Assembly: GCA_017456645.1 (NCBI GenBank)
Contig: JAFTIZ010000028.1
Coordinates: 1-45,333 of the forward strand
Source of the DNA: Oscillospiraceae bacterium
Lineage (GTDB): Bacteria > Bacillota > Clostridia > Oscillospirales > Oscillospiraceae
Length of the DNA: 45,333 bases
Reading direction: 5' to 3'
Part shown: positions 39,240-45,333 of the stretch, in pieces
Layout: each line of letters begins with the position of its first letter
How positions within the stretch are numbered: position 1 is the first letter of the stretch
The notes under the pieces: model-generated
The model's database searches: none
What the model was told of the DNA's origin: nothing
The model's input: only the letters and a program-made list of their open reading frames with translations
Position numbers and translations under genes: made by a program

Positions 39240-40049
39240 TCAATCGCTTTGCGGTGTCACGGAGATTTGCTGCAGCAGGATCTGTGCCTCCTGCGCAGCA
39301 TAAAGCCGGTTGCCACACTGGATCACGAACTCCAGCGGCTCACGGGCAGCGTCCAGATTTCCCTCGGCGACACAGCATCTAGCGTACAGCAAGGCGTGTC
39401 CCACTCGATTGCAGAGTTCCTTCGGCTGGGTAGCATTCAAGGTTTCCTTTGCCTTTTCGTACTCCCCGCGGCGGAACCATGCGTAAGCCGCCGCAGACTC
39501 CACCGAGTCCGCGAGCTGCTTTTTGATCCGATTTTCCGGCAGATCCTTGTAGATCTGCACCGCCTTTTGATACCAGATCTCCGCCTCGGCGTAGCGACCC
39601 ATCATGGTCAGCACATCCATCAGATTGTTGTAGTACACATATTTACTGACCGCTTGAAGCCCGCCGTAACGATCCACATTAATATCATTTAGAACATCCA
39701 GTGCCTGCTGATACTGACCAATCTGGCGCAGCGCGCAGGCATAATTGATTCGGTTGGTTTGATCCAACGTACCCTTATAGCCGTAGTGCAGCTGGCGCTC
39801 TGTTTCCTCCAGCATAGGGTACGGATCGCATTGCTCGTTCAGAGTCTTGATGGTGGGAGTGACCAGATTGGCAATGCTGACATCAACCCAGATATTGAAG
39901 AAAAAGATCATAAACAGATCAACGGCAACAACCAGCCACGGCGTTACATCCACTAACAACAGCGACGAATAACAAATAACCATCGTCGTACATACCAGCA
40001 CCTTTGCCAGTATTCTATGCTTTGCCATCCATCTTCTGATGCTTTGCAT
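39240..40049 (-). CDS. Membrane-anchored TPR protein
   Basis: The 269-aa protein has two N-terminal membrane segments (residues ~14-34 and ~37-58) and then helical repeats of TPR type: RINYACALRQIGQYQQALDVL, NNLMDVLTMMGRYAEAEIWYQKA, AAAYAWFRRGEYEKAKETL and ALLYARCCVAEGNLDAAREPL (each about one TPR). It is likely an adaptor on the cytoplasmic face. ATG 40049 follows AGGGGG. It starts 11 nt after the YcxB-like gene ends, so they are co-transcribed. Confidence 0.85.
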   Translation of the reverse strand: MQSIRRWMAKHRILAKVLVCTTMVICYSSLLLVDVTPWLVVAVDLFMIFFFNIWVDVSIANLVTPTIKTLNEQCDPYPMLEETERQLHYGYKGTLDQTNRINYACALRQIGQYQQALDVLNDINVDRYGGLQAVSKYVYYNNLMDVLTMMGRYAEAEIWYQKAVQIYKDLPENRIKKQLADSVESAAAYAWFRRGEYEKAKETLNATQPKELCNRVGHALLYARCCVAEGNLDAAREPLEFVIQCGNRLYAAQEAQILLQQISVTPQSD

Positions 40050-40060
40050 ACATATCCCCC

Positions 40061-40564
40061 TTAGTGAAGAAGTCCTTTTTGTTTCAAAAATTGAACCATT
40101 TCTGCAGCTGAGCCCTTTGTAAAGGAATCCTTTCTGAACGAATACAGCATCTTCGCATCAGACACCAAAACAATTTGGCTACTTAAATCAATTACTTTTT
40201 TGATTCCGTTCAAGGGAAGTTCTCTGGTTCTTCCGGAAACAGACGTTTCGTATAAAACTTTCTCAGATGTCAATAAAATACGGATTTCAAGATTCTCGCC
40301 GTTGGCGACCTCTAAATTACGTTTTTGTGAAGCATCCGTATTACTGCGATAAGTCAGATACATCAAGCCAAATGCAACCGGAGGCAGGAACAATGTCACG
40401 TCAAAATTAAAATACAAGAAATAATCCAAAACACCGCACAGAAATCCTAATAGTAAGAGTACGTACAAAGCAACCATGAGCGGTCTTTTAAAGAACCAGT
40501 ACCGATAAAACTCCTGATCCATTTCCGCTGTGTGCAAATAACTGCACTCAAATAAGGTATCCAT
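40061..40564 (-). CDS. YcxB-like membrane protein
   Basis: The 167-aa protein has an extracytoplasmic or cytoplasmic N-terminal strand region, two membrane segments (residues ~28-48 and ~53-70) and a C-terminal PH-like domain with the YcxB signature: EIRILLTSEKVLYETSVSG, LPLNGIKKVIDLSSQIVLV and MLYSFRKDSF. ATG 40564 is chosen because AAAGGAGG ends 7 nt before it; ATG 40570 is too close. First gene of the four-gene minus-strand run. Function of the YcxB family is unknown. Confidence 0.8.
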   Translation of the reverse strand: MDTLFECSYLHTAEMDQEFYRYWFFKRPLMVALYVLLLLGFLCGVLDYFLYFNFDVTLFLPPVAFGLMYLTYRSNTDASQKRNLEVANGENLEIRILLTSEKVLYETSVSGRTRELPLNGIKKVIDLSSQIVLVSDAKMLYSFRKDSFTKGSAAEMVQFLKQKGLLH

Positions 40565-40595
40565 TGGCATCCTCCTTTGTATTTCTTACTTTTTT

Positions 40596-40624
40596 AGCAT
40601 ACCATATTCCGGTCTAAATTGCAA
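40596..40624 (-). promoter_or_regulatory. Promoter of the YcxB-like operon
   Basis: Minus strand TTGCAA (40624-40619), 17 nt, TATGCT (40601-40596). Confidence 0.6.
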
Positions 40625-40668
40625 TCGGCTAAAAAATGAGATGCAATCTACCGGACTGTTGCATTTTG

Positions 40669-41038
40669 ATTGGTTCAAATCCCTCATCTCTATTTCGCCA
40701 AAAAGAGGACACCCCGATGGGGTGTCCGGGAAATAATGGAGGAATTTGATTTAATCATGGTGTTGCCGCCGAAAACGGCGGCAAGCGCCGCTCATCCGCG
40801 CCGCATTTATATTGGTTCAAATCCCTCATCTCTATTTCGCCAAAAAGAGGACACCCCGATGGGGTGTCCGGGAAATGATGGAGGGATTTGATTTAATCAT
40901 GGTGTTGCCGCCGAAAACGGCGGCAAGCGCCGCTCATCCGCGCCGCATTTATATTGGTTCAAATCCCTCATCTCTATTTCGCCAAAAAGAGGACACCCCG
41001 ATGGGGTGTCCTCTTTTTGGCGGAGATGGAGGGATTTG
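40669..41038. repeat. Three-unit 142-bp tandem array built on the tRNA-Ser(CGA) tail
   Basis: Units start at 40669, 40811 and 40953, exactly 142 bp apart; the first two differ at only a few positions and the third merges into the tRNA. Each unit holds an inverted tRNA tail (GGTTCAAATCCCTC on the plus strand), a terminator hairpin (GGACACCCC-GATG-GGGTGTCC), a decayed direct tail (ATGGAGGGATTTGA) and a second hairpin (TTGCCGCCG-AAAA-CGGCGGCAA). Unit 3 plus the tRNA 3' end forms a fold-back palindrome. The short open frames in the array are repeats of the same phase and not genes. Confidence 0.9.
40980..41017 (-). terminator. Terminator of tRNA-Ser(CGA)
   Basis: Minus-strand stem AAAAAGAGGACACCCC with its complement, starting at the CCA end; same hairpin as in the upstream repeat units. 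Confidence 0.9.
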
Positions 41039-41108
41039 AACCCCCGCACGCCTTGCGACGCCTAGCGGATTTCGAATCCGCACCCTTCAGCCACTTGGGT
41101 ACATCTCC
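41018..41108 (-). tRNA. tRNA-Ser (anticodon CGA)
   Basis: Acceptor GGAGATG (41108-41102) pairs with CATCTCC (41028-41022), discriminator G as usual for Ser, CCA encoded. The anticodon stem GCGGA/TCCGC encloses TTCGAAA, anticodon CGA. It has a long variable arm (class II) and T arm GGGGTTCAAATCCCT. It reads UCG. Confidence 0.96.
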
Positions 41109-41127
41109 AATTATTCACAACGGGCAC

Positions 41128-41156
41128 ATTATACCAGCCAAAGCTGAAAAAATCAA
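41128..41156 (-). promoter_or_regulatory. Promoter of tRNA-Ser(CGA)
   Basis: Minus strand TTGATT (41156-41151), 17 nt, TATAAT (41133-41128). Confidence 0.82.
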
Positions 41157-41410
41157 GGCTGTTTTTTCGCTATTTCCATAACAAGCTTCAGCTTTTCGCA
41201 AATATCGCCGTAATTCTCCCGCCGGTGAGGACGCAAACAACGTGAGCAATCCTTAATGCCATCTGCCGTGTAGGAAAAGCTGCCTCCGCAGTTCTCCCCC
41301 AAGGCATACAGCGGACAATAACAAAACAGGCAGCTGAAGCTCTCGGGATCTGCTCCGGCGTGGCAGGGGAAATATTCGCAATCCTTATTCTGAACAAAAT
41401 CACAGGGCAT
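41153..41410 (-). CDS. Cysteine-rich small domain protein
   Basis: The 85-aa protein contains about ten cysteines in a set pattern: CDFVQNKDCEYFPCH, SCLFCYCPLY, NCGG and CSRCLRPH. This matches the 'cysteine-rich small domain' family (Pfam zf-like), a presumed metal-binding domain found alone or with cobalamin-related proteins. ATG 41410 follows GAGGTG; a GTG at 41419 overlaps that site. Promoter TTGCAA (41457-41452), 17 nt, TATAAT (41434-41429). Function unknown. Its 3' end reaches into the tRNA-Ser promoter. Confidence 0.85.
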   Translation of the reverse strand: MPCDFVQNKDCEYFPCHAGADPESFSCLFCYCPLYALGENCGGSFSYTADGIKDCSRCLRPHRRENYGDICEKLKLVMEIAKKQP

Positions 41411-41428
41411 AACGATCACCTCACTGCT

Positions 41429-41457
41429 ATTATACTACCATTCAAGTTCCATTGCAA
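41429..41457 (-). promoter_or_regulatory. Promoter of the Cys-rich protein gene
   Basis: Minus strand TTGCAA, 17-nt spacer, TATAAT. Confidence 0.8.
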
Positions 41458-41466
41458 GAAAAAACA

Positions 41467-41486
41467 GCGCGGTCCGAAGACCGCGC
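41467..41486 (-). terminator. Terminator, probably of the RluA-type gene
   Basis: GCGCGGTC-CGAA-GACCGCGC with a flanking A run that gives U on the minus strand; ~90 nt after the pseudouridine synthase stop. Confidence 0.8.
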
Positions 41487-41554
41487 CAAAGGGATAAGCC
41501 GCTAAGTCGATTTTATACTCAAACGTCGAAAAAGTCCGTCGAATTTATGACCCT

Positions 41555-41582
41555 TTGCAAAACCGCCGCGCCGTGTTATAAT
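41555..41582 (+). promoter_or_regulatory. Promoter-like sequence antisense to the pseudouridine synthase gene
   Basis: TTGCAA (41555-41560), 16 nt, TATAAT (41577-41582). It points into the 3' end of the minus-strand gene; no sense gene follows on the plus strand. Confidence 0.45.
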
Positions 41583-42208
41583 TGATCCCATGGAAAGCAT
41601 AACGGAGGCAGAGCAGAGAATTCCATACGTTCCTTCGTCACGGGGTGATAAAATGCGAGCCGATGCGACCACAAAGCGATCTCGCAATCGTCCTCCAGCA
41701 GGCTGTATTTCCGATCACCTACCAAAGGAAACCCTCTGCTGGAAAACTGCGCCCGAATTTGGTGTGTTCTGCCGGTAATCAGACGGATCGATACTTTTGA
41801 CAATTTCTCGACGCTGGACACAACCTGATAGTCGAGAATTGCCTGCTGAACGCCCTTTCCCGGTTCCGTCACCACATAGGTCTTCCTCTCCCGCTTGTCC
41901 CGAAACAGGAGGTCGCAGAACCGCCCCGCCTGAGGCTCCGGATTTCCGTGGATCACAGCCAGATATTCCTTATCAAATTCATCTTCCCGTATCTGTCTGG
42001 ACAGTTCCGATGCCGCGTAAGCATTGCGCGCCAACACCATCAAGCCAGAAACAACACGGTCAAGCCGATGCACCGTTCGCACATCGGCTTTAGCATCACC
42101 AAGTGCTTCCCGAACAAGCGCCGGCATTCCGCCGGGCTCATCGGTGGAAAGCACCCGAGGCGGCTTGATCGCCAGAACGATATCCGCATCCTGATAAATA
42201 ATCTCCAT
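41576..42208 (-). CDS. RluA-family pseudouridine synthase
   Basis: The ~210-aa protein has the RluA core: VRTVHRLDRVVSGLMVLAR with catalytic Asp in HRLDR (residues ~47-51), EYLAVIHGNPEP, LLITGRTHQIR-like RLITGRTHQIRAQFSSRGFPLVGDRKY (split: RLITGRTHQIRAQ, GFPLVGDRKY), and SHRLAFYHPVTKE. There is no N-terminal S4 domain, so it resembles TruC/RluA-type short enzymes. It isomerises uridine in rRNA or tRNA; the target is not deducible. ATG 42208 is given because GAGGTG is 5 nt away; ATG 42211 is equally open. Candidate promoter TTGCAA (42260-42255), TAGGAT (42237-42232). Confidence 0.92.
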   Translation of the reverse strand: MEIIYQDADIVLAIKPPRVLSTDEPGGMPALVREALGDAKADVRTVHRLDRVVSGLMVLARNAYAASELSRQIREDEFDKEYLAVIHGNPEPQAGRFCDLLFRDKRERKTYVVTEPGKGVQQAILDYQVVSSVEKLSKVSIRLITGRTHQIRAQFSSRGFPLVGDRKYSLLEDDCEIALWSHRLAFYHPVTKERMEFSALPPLCFPWDQL

Positions 42209-42272
42209 CATTTCACCTCACATTTGCCACTATCCTATCAAACCTGCAGTCATTTTGCAAGGAGGACTTTCT

Positions 42273-43232
42273 ATGAAAATCGTAATTCTGGATGCAAGTG
42301 CCCTCAACCCCGGTGACATGAGCTGGGATCTGATTCGCGCCTTCAGCGAGGTCACCATCTATCCCCGCACCGTAGGTAAGGATGAGATCGTTCGCCGTAT
42401 CGGCGATGCCGAGATTGTCCTCCTGAATAAAGTCCCAATCGATGAGGAGATTCTCTGCGCCTGCCCCTCTGTCAAACTGATCTGTTGCTTGTCTACCGGC
42501 TATAACGTGGTGGACATTAACGCCGCACGGGATCGGGGCATTCCCGTTTGCAATGTCCCAGCCTACAGCACCGCCGCCGTTTCCCAATTCACCTTTGCCC
42601 TGCTGCTGGAGCTGTGCCATCGTGTTGGTCACCATGACAAAACCGTCCATGACGGCAAATGGGCAGTCTGCCCTGATTTCTGCTACTGGGATACTCCCCA
42701 AATGGAACTGGCGGACAAAACCATGGGTATCATCGGCTTTGGGCGGATCGGTCAGGCAGTCGGGCGGATCGCAAAAGCCATGGGCATGGAAGTTTTAGCA
42801 TACAGCCGAAGCCGCCGCCCCGAAGGCGAAGCCATCGCCACTTATGTGGATCTGGACACCTTACTTTCCAGCTCCGATATCATCAGCCTGCACTGCCCCC
42901 TGTTCCCCGAAACGGAAAACCTTATTAACGCCGACGCCATCAAAAAGATGAAAGATGGCGCTATTCTGTTGAATACCTCCCGTGGGCAGGTCATAGACGA
43001 AGCAGCCGTAGCGGAAGCCCTCAAATCCGGCAAACTCCGGGGTGCTGCTATGGATGTGGTATCAGAGGAACCCATTTCCCCTGCCAACCCCTTGCTCTCC
43101 GCCCCAAACTGCATCATCACGCCCCATATGGCCTGGGCTCCGATGGAAACCCGGCAGCGAATTCTAGATATCACCGCTCAAAATATCGCCGGTTTCCTAT
43201 CCGGAGCCCCTCAGAACGTGATAAATCCCTAA
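42273..43232 (+). CDS. D-2-hydroxyacid dehydrogenase (glycerate dehydrogenase-like)
   Basis: The 319-aa protein has the D-isomer hydroxyacid dehydrogenase fold: LICCLSTGYNVVDINAARDRGIPVCNVPAYSTAAVSQ (split: CCLSTGYNVVD, GIPVCNVPAYSTAAVSQ), NAD motif GIIGFGRIGQAVGRIAKAMGM, catalytic Arg in LLNTSRGQVIDE, Glu in VVSEEP, His in ITPHMAWAP. The HMAWA end and overall likeness suit HprA-type glycerate/hydroxypyruvate reductase. ATG 42273 follows GGAGGAC. Substrate unproven; it could serve serine or glyoxylate metabolism, but it is far from serC. Confidence 0.9.
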   Translation: MKIVILDASALNPGDMSWDLIRAFSEVTIYPRTVGKDEIVRRIGDAEIVLLNKVPIDEEILCACPSVKLICCLSTGYNVVDINAARDRGIPVCNVPAYSTAAVSQFTFALLLELCHRVGHHDKTVHDGKWAVCPDFCYWDTPQMELADKTMGIIGFGRIGQAVGRIAKAMGMEVLAYSRSRRPEGEAIATYVDLDTLLSSSDIISLHCPLFPETENLINADAIKKMKDGAILLNTSRGQVIDEAAVAEALKSGKLRGAAMDVVSEEPISPANPLLSAPNCIITPHMAWAPMETRQRILDITAQNIAGFLSGAPQNVINP

Positions 43233-43234
43233 AT

Positions 43235-43249
43235 TCTCGCTTTGCGAGA
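43235..43249 (+). terminator. Weak terminator after the hydroxyacid dehydrogenase gene
   Basis: TCTCGC-TTT-GCGAGA, six base pairs, followed by GTGATTTTC; weak. Confidence 0.45.
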
Positions 43250-43342
43250 GTGATTTTCGGTTTACGGGCTGTGATTTTTCTCCTCACTTTGGTAGAATGA
43301 GTGCATACAGAGGCCCTGTAAACCTAAATGGAGGTAACACAT

Positions 43343-44659
43343 ATGGACAAGAAAACCATTGGCGCATTTTTGGCTGCCCTGCGAAAGGCAAAAGGACTAA
43401 CACAGAAGCAGCTTGCAGAGAAACTGAACGTATCCGACAAAGCCGTCAGCCGCTGGGAGCGGGACGAGTGTGCTCCCGATCTTTCTTTGATTCCAGTGCT
43501 TGCTGAGATCTATGGTGTCACGGCGGATGAGATCCTCCGGGGACAGCGCCTAGACCCTGAAAATTCTGCTCAAGCCCCAGACAATTACCGCACGGAAAAG
43601 CAGCTCAAACGGATTATAGCCAGCGCACAAACCAAATTCCGCATTCGTAGCATTGTGTCCATTACCATTGCGCTGTTGGGCATTTTCGCCGCGGCGATTT
43701 GCAACCATGGGTTTAATCAAGCAGCGATTGGCTATATGATCGGTTGTGTCTTCTTTGTATCCGCTGCCATATGCCAGATCATTTTTCTAATTCTCGGTCT
43801 ATCTGCCATCAACACAGATGAACTTGACACCGGCACCGTAAGCTCCTTTAGAAAATCCATGATCCAAATCACAGAACTGGTTATCAGCGTCATTCTTGTA
43901 TTTCTTGTGGGTGCAATGCCCCTAATCATTCTAACAGAAGGATTTCCTTATATAGGCATCAACGCAGGCTGGGTATTTGATACAAGTCTGCCATACAGCC
44001 TACTGACAGCGGTGATTTGTATCATTATCAGTTTACTAATCAACAAACCAAACAAAGGAAAGCCGTTTTTCAACGTATCCGCTTCCTCTCGCAAGTTACT
44101 GATCCGATGCGGCGCACTCTTGCTGATTTATCTGGCTGTTGTATTTATTGCGCAGTATTGCGTCAACGTTTTCTTCTTAAGTAGGTACCATCTGTACACA
44201 CCTTGCAATCAATTCGATACGATTGAAGCGTTTCAGAAATATATTGAAACACCAACCGATCCGCTGGGTAATCCGATGAAACTGATCGACGCCAGTAAGG
44301 AAACATACGAAGATGGCACATCGCAAACATTTCTTCACTATACCGCCGAGGACGGAACGGAGTACGTCCTTTCAGATAAAGAAAATATCGCATATCTTTA
44401 TTACACATACACTGATGATGGTTTTACCTACTACTCTGTACCGGTTCATACAGAAGAATCCTTCTTTCATTCCAATCTAAGCATCGCCCATATTGAAGTT
44501 AGTAACGAGTCGGACATCGTCCCGATCTACACCTTCACCCACGAGCAGCTCAGGCAGGGAGCGTTTATCGAAACCAGCATCAATATCGGTTTTGTAATTC
44601 TGTATCTGTGTGGGATCGTCGCTGCAATTCTATTTTTCATAAAAAAACGCAATAAATAA
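43343..44659 (+). CDS. XRE-type regulator fused to a membrane sensor domain
   Basis: The 438-aa protein starts with an HTH-XRE domain (residues ~5-65: AFLAALRKAKGLTQKQLAEK, then SDKAVSRWERDECAPDLSL) and continues with about five to six membrane segments (~95-260) and a ~130-residue probable extracytoplasmic domain (~270-405) before a final membrane segment and a lysine-rich end. ATG 43343 follows GGAGGT. It is thus a one-component membrane-bound regulator; similar XRE-membrane fusions are frequent in Clostridia. The ligand is unknown. TAGAAT (43293-43298) is a possible -10 box between two inverted half-sites. Confidence 0.85.
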   Translation: MDKKTIGAFLAALRKAKGLTQKQLAEKLNVSDKAVSRWERDECAPDLSLIPVLAEIYGVTADEILRGQRLDPENSAQAPDNYRTEKQLKRIIASAQTKFRIRSIVSITIALLGIFAAAICNHGFNQAAIGYMIGCVFFVSAAICQIIFLILGLSAINTDELDTGTVSSFRKSMIQITELVISVILVFLVGAMPLIILTEGFPYIGINAGWVFDTSLPYSLLTAVICIIISLLINKPNKGKPFFNVSASSRKLLIRCGALLLIYLAVVFIAQYCVNVFFLSRYHLYTPCNQFDTIEAFQKYIETPTDPLGNPMKLIDASKETYEDGTSQTFLHYTAEDGTEYVLSDKENIAYLYYTYTDDGFTYYSVPVHTEESFFHSNLSIAHIEVSNESDIVPIYTFTHEQLRQGAFIETSINIGFVILYLCGIVAAILFFIKKRNK

Positions 44660-44669
44660 TAATGTCAGA

Positions 44670-44695
44670 AAGGGCGTGCCAACCGGCACGCCCTT
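44670..44695. terminator. Terminator between XRE regulator and HIT gene
   Basis: AAGGGCGTGCC (44670-44680) pairs with GGCACGCCCTT (44685-44695); convergent genes share it. Confidence 0.8.
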
Positions 44696-44697
44696 AA

Positions 44698-45165
44698 TCA
44701 CAGATCTGAATTCAGTAATTTCCTTATCTTAAATAGCTTTTCACGGTCTTCTACATAGCAGCTACGTTCCTTCACAAAATTTCCAGAACCACGACGCTCA
44801 TGAAGGTACCTCGGAATTAACTGAACATGGAAATGGTTCATGGGTCCATCGCACATGGTACACAAATACACACTCTCCGCAGTGTAAACCTGCTTTAATG
44901 CCACCATCACCCGCCGTGCAAAGGAATAGATCTCCCGACAAAGCTCATCCGGCAGATCCATCATATCTTTATAGTGTGCTTTCGTGGAGATGATCGAATG
45001 TCCCGGCGCCCTTGGGTTTCCGATCAACAAGCACTCAAACAACTCATTTTCATACAACATTCTCCCTGCCGGATCACCATATAGGCAGTGCCCATGCTGC
45101 CGGTCATAGCAAGTCGGGCAAATGCCCATATCAACCAATTCAGCAGGTGTTAGGTTATGCATCAT
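44698..45165 (-). CDS. HIT-family nucleotide-binding protein with HxHxQ motif
   Basis: The 155-aa protein has the HIT fold: ECLLIGNPRAPGHSIISTKAHYKDMMDL and the active-site strand MNHFHVQLIPRY. The canonical HIT motif is HxHxHxx; here the third His is Gln (HFHVQLI), as in the GalT branch, where it makes a nucleotidylated intermediate. An N-terminal CPTCYDRQHGHC segment could bind zinc. So it may be a hydrolase or a nucleotidyltransferase of nucleotide conjugates. ATG 45165 follows GGGGG by 5 nt. It lies just downstream of the rRNA operon end. Confidence 0.88.
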   Translation of the reverse strand: MMHNLTPAELVDMGICPTCYDRQHGHCLYGDPAGRMLYENELFECLLIGNPRAPGHSIISTKAHYKDMMDLPDELCREIYSFARRVMVALKQVYTAESVYLCTMCDGPMNHFHVQLIPRYLHERRGSGNFVKERSCYVEDREKLFKIRKLLNSDL

Positions 45166-45199
45166 TTATTCCCCCAATCGTATCAAAATAGCAGAAAAA

Positions 45200-45221
45200 A
45201 CTCCACTCTTTCGAGTGGAGT
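45200..45221 (-). terminator. Terminator of the rRNA operon
   Basis: ACTCCACTC (45200-45208) pairs with GAGTGGAGT (45213-45221); an A run at 45195-45200 gives the U tract after 5S rRNA. Confidence 0.85.
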
Positions 45222-45230
45222 ATCGTGTTT

Positions 45231-45333
45231 GCGTTACCTATCTTCCCGGGCAGTCGCCCGCCAAGTATTGTCGGCGTACATGTGCTTAACTTCTGTGTTC
45301 GGGATGGGAACAGGTGGACCCACATGACAATCA
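45231..45333 (-). rRNA. rrf: 5S ribosomal RNA, 3' part
   Basis: The minus strand shows conserved 5S blocks: GGTCCACCTGTTCCCATCCC (near 45318-45299), GAACACAGAAGTTAAGC, and the helix IV/V end GGCGGGCGACTGCCCGGGAA. The 5' end of the gene lies beyond the window, so roughly the first 15-20 nt are missing. The 3' end is set at about 45231 from the conserved end and may be off by a few bases. 16S and 23S genes are expected further right. Confidence 0.92.

Noticed and set aside
40669-41038. CRISPR-like array
   Set aside because: Units are 142 bp with no short repeat/unique spacer structure, and no cas genes are present.
40670-41181. Three near-identical 73-75-codon frames in the tRNA-Ser array
   Set aside because: They arise from the 142-bp repeat and read through terminator hairpins and the tRNA; no ribosome site.

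Overview
The window looks like a chromosomal segment of a spore-forming, anaerobic member of the Clostridia, most like Oscillospiraceae/Ruminococcaceae. This is inferred from a pyruvate:ferredoxin oxidoreductase tail, a SpoIIID gene behind a sigma-E-like promoter, a SpoVB-like flippase, moderately GC-rich codon use, strong AGGAGG ribosome sites, consensus sigma-A promoters and clostridial small proteins. No phage, integrase, IS element or CRISPR array was seen. Nearly all genes are vertical housekeeping or envelope genes in short operons, separated by very clear intrinsic terminators.

Layout. 1-3490: PFOR 3' end, a 51-aa HypC-like mini-protein, AI-2E/PerM-type permease, spoIIID, an SdpR/SdpI-like pair with a visible operator, and a small acidic protein. 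3635-7877: serC-rlmH; a PadR / HAAS-like membrane protein / DUF4097 operon with its own operator; rsmE. 7986-8300: tRNA-Leu(GAG) and a palindromic tail region. 8338-12080: small membrane proteins, a phosphodiesterase, a three-gene cassette of unknown small proteins, a CHAP lipoprotein and another lipoprotein. 12120-16675: trpS and gltX (divergent) and a GH13 amylase. 16779-24363: three extracytoplasmic proteins on the minus strand (GLUG/Cys-repeat protein, beta-helix/wall-repeat protein, 5'-nucleotidase lipoprotein), split by tRNA-Leu(CAG) and its tail array. 24502-28545: YgiQ radical SAM protein, CPBP protease, two-OB-fold SSB-like protein, endonuclease III. 28692-32361: malate/lactate dehydrogenase, malic enzyme, SpoVB-like flippase. 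32390-35605: pepD, secG, prfB and a 26-aa ORF. 35722-38418: tRNA-Arg(CCT), MATE and MFS transporters. 38349-40564: a four-gene membrane/TPR/YcxB-like run. 40661-45333: tRNA-Ser(CGA) with a 142-bp tandem array, Cys-rich protein, RluA-type pseudouridine synthase, D-2-hydroxyacid dehydrogenase, membrane-bound XRE regulator, HIT protein and the 3' part of a 5S rRNA.

Metabolically, PFOR, a dehydrogenase carrying the malate dehydrogenase specificity loop, and malic enzyme link pyruvate, malate and oxaloacetate in a fermentative cell. serC serves serine synthesis. Several genes (rlmH, rsmE, rluA-like, trpS, gltX, prfB, four tRNAs, 5S) serve translation.

The most unusual signal lies downstream of three of the four tRNA genes. 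The tRNA 3' tail, its terminator and an inverted copy of the tail form a long fold-back palindrome. Further hairpins follow, and units are duplicated in tandem. At the two tRNA-Leu loci the downstream part folds into the same shape, ending in a 45-nt stem-loop with identical 11-3-7-3-7-3-11 geometry although the stem sequences differ, which is covariation-like evidence for a conserved structured element. I know of no named family that fits it.
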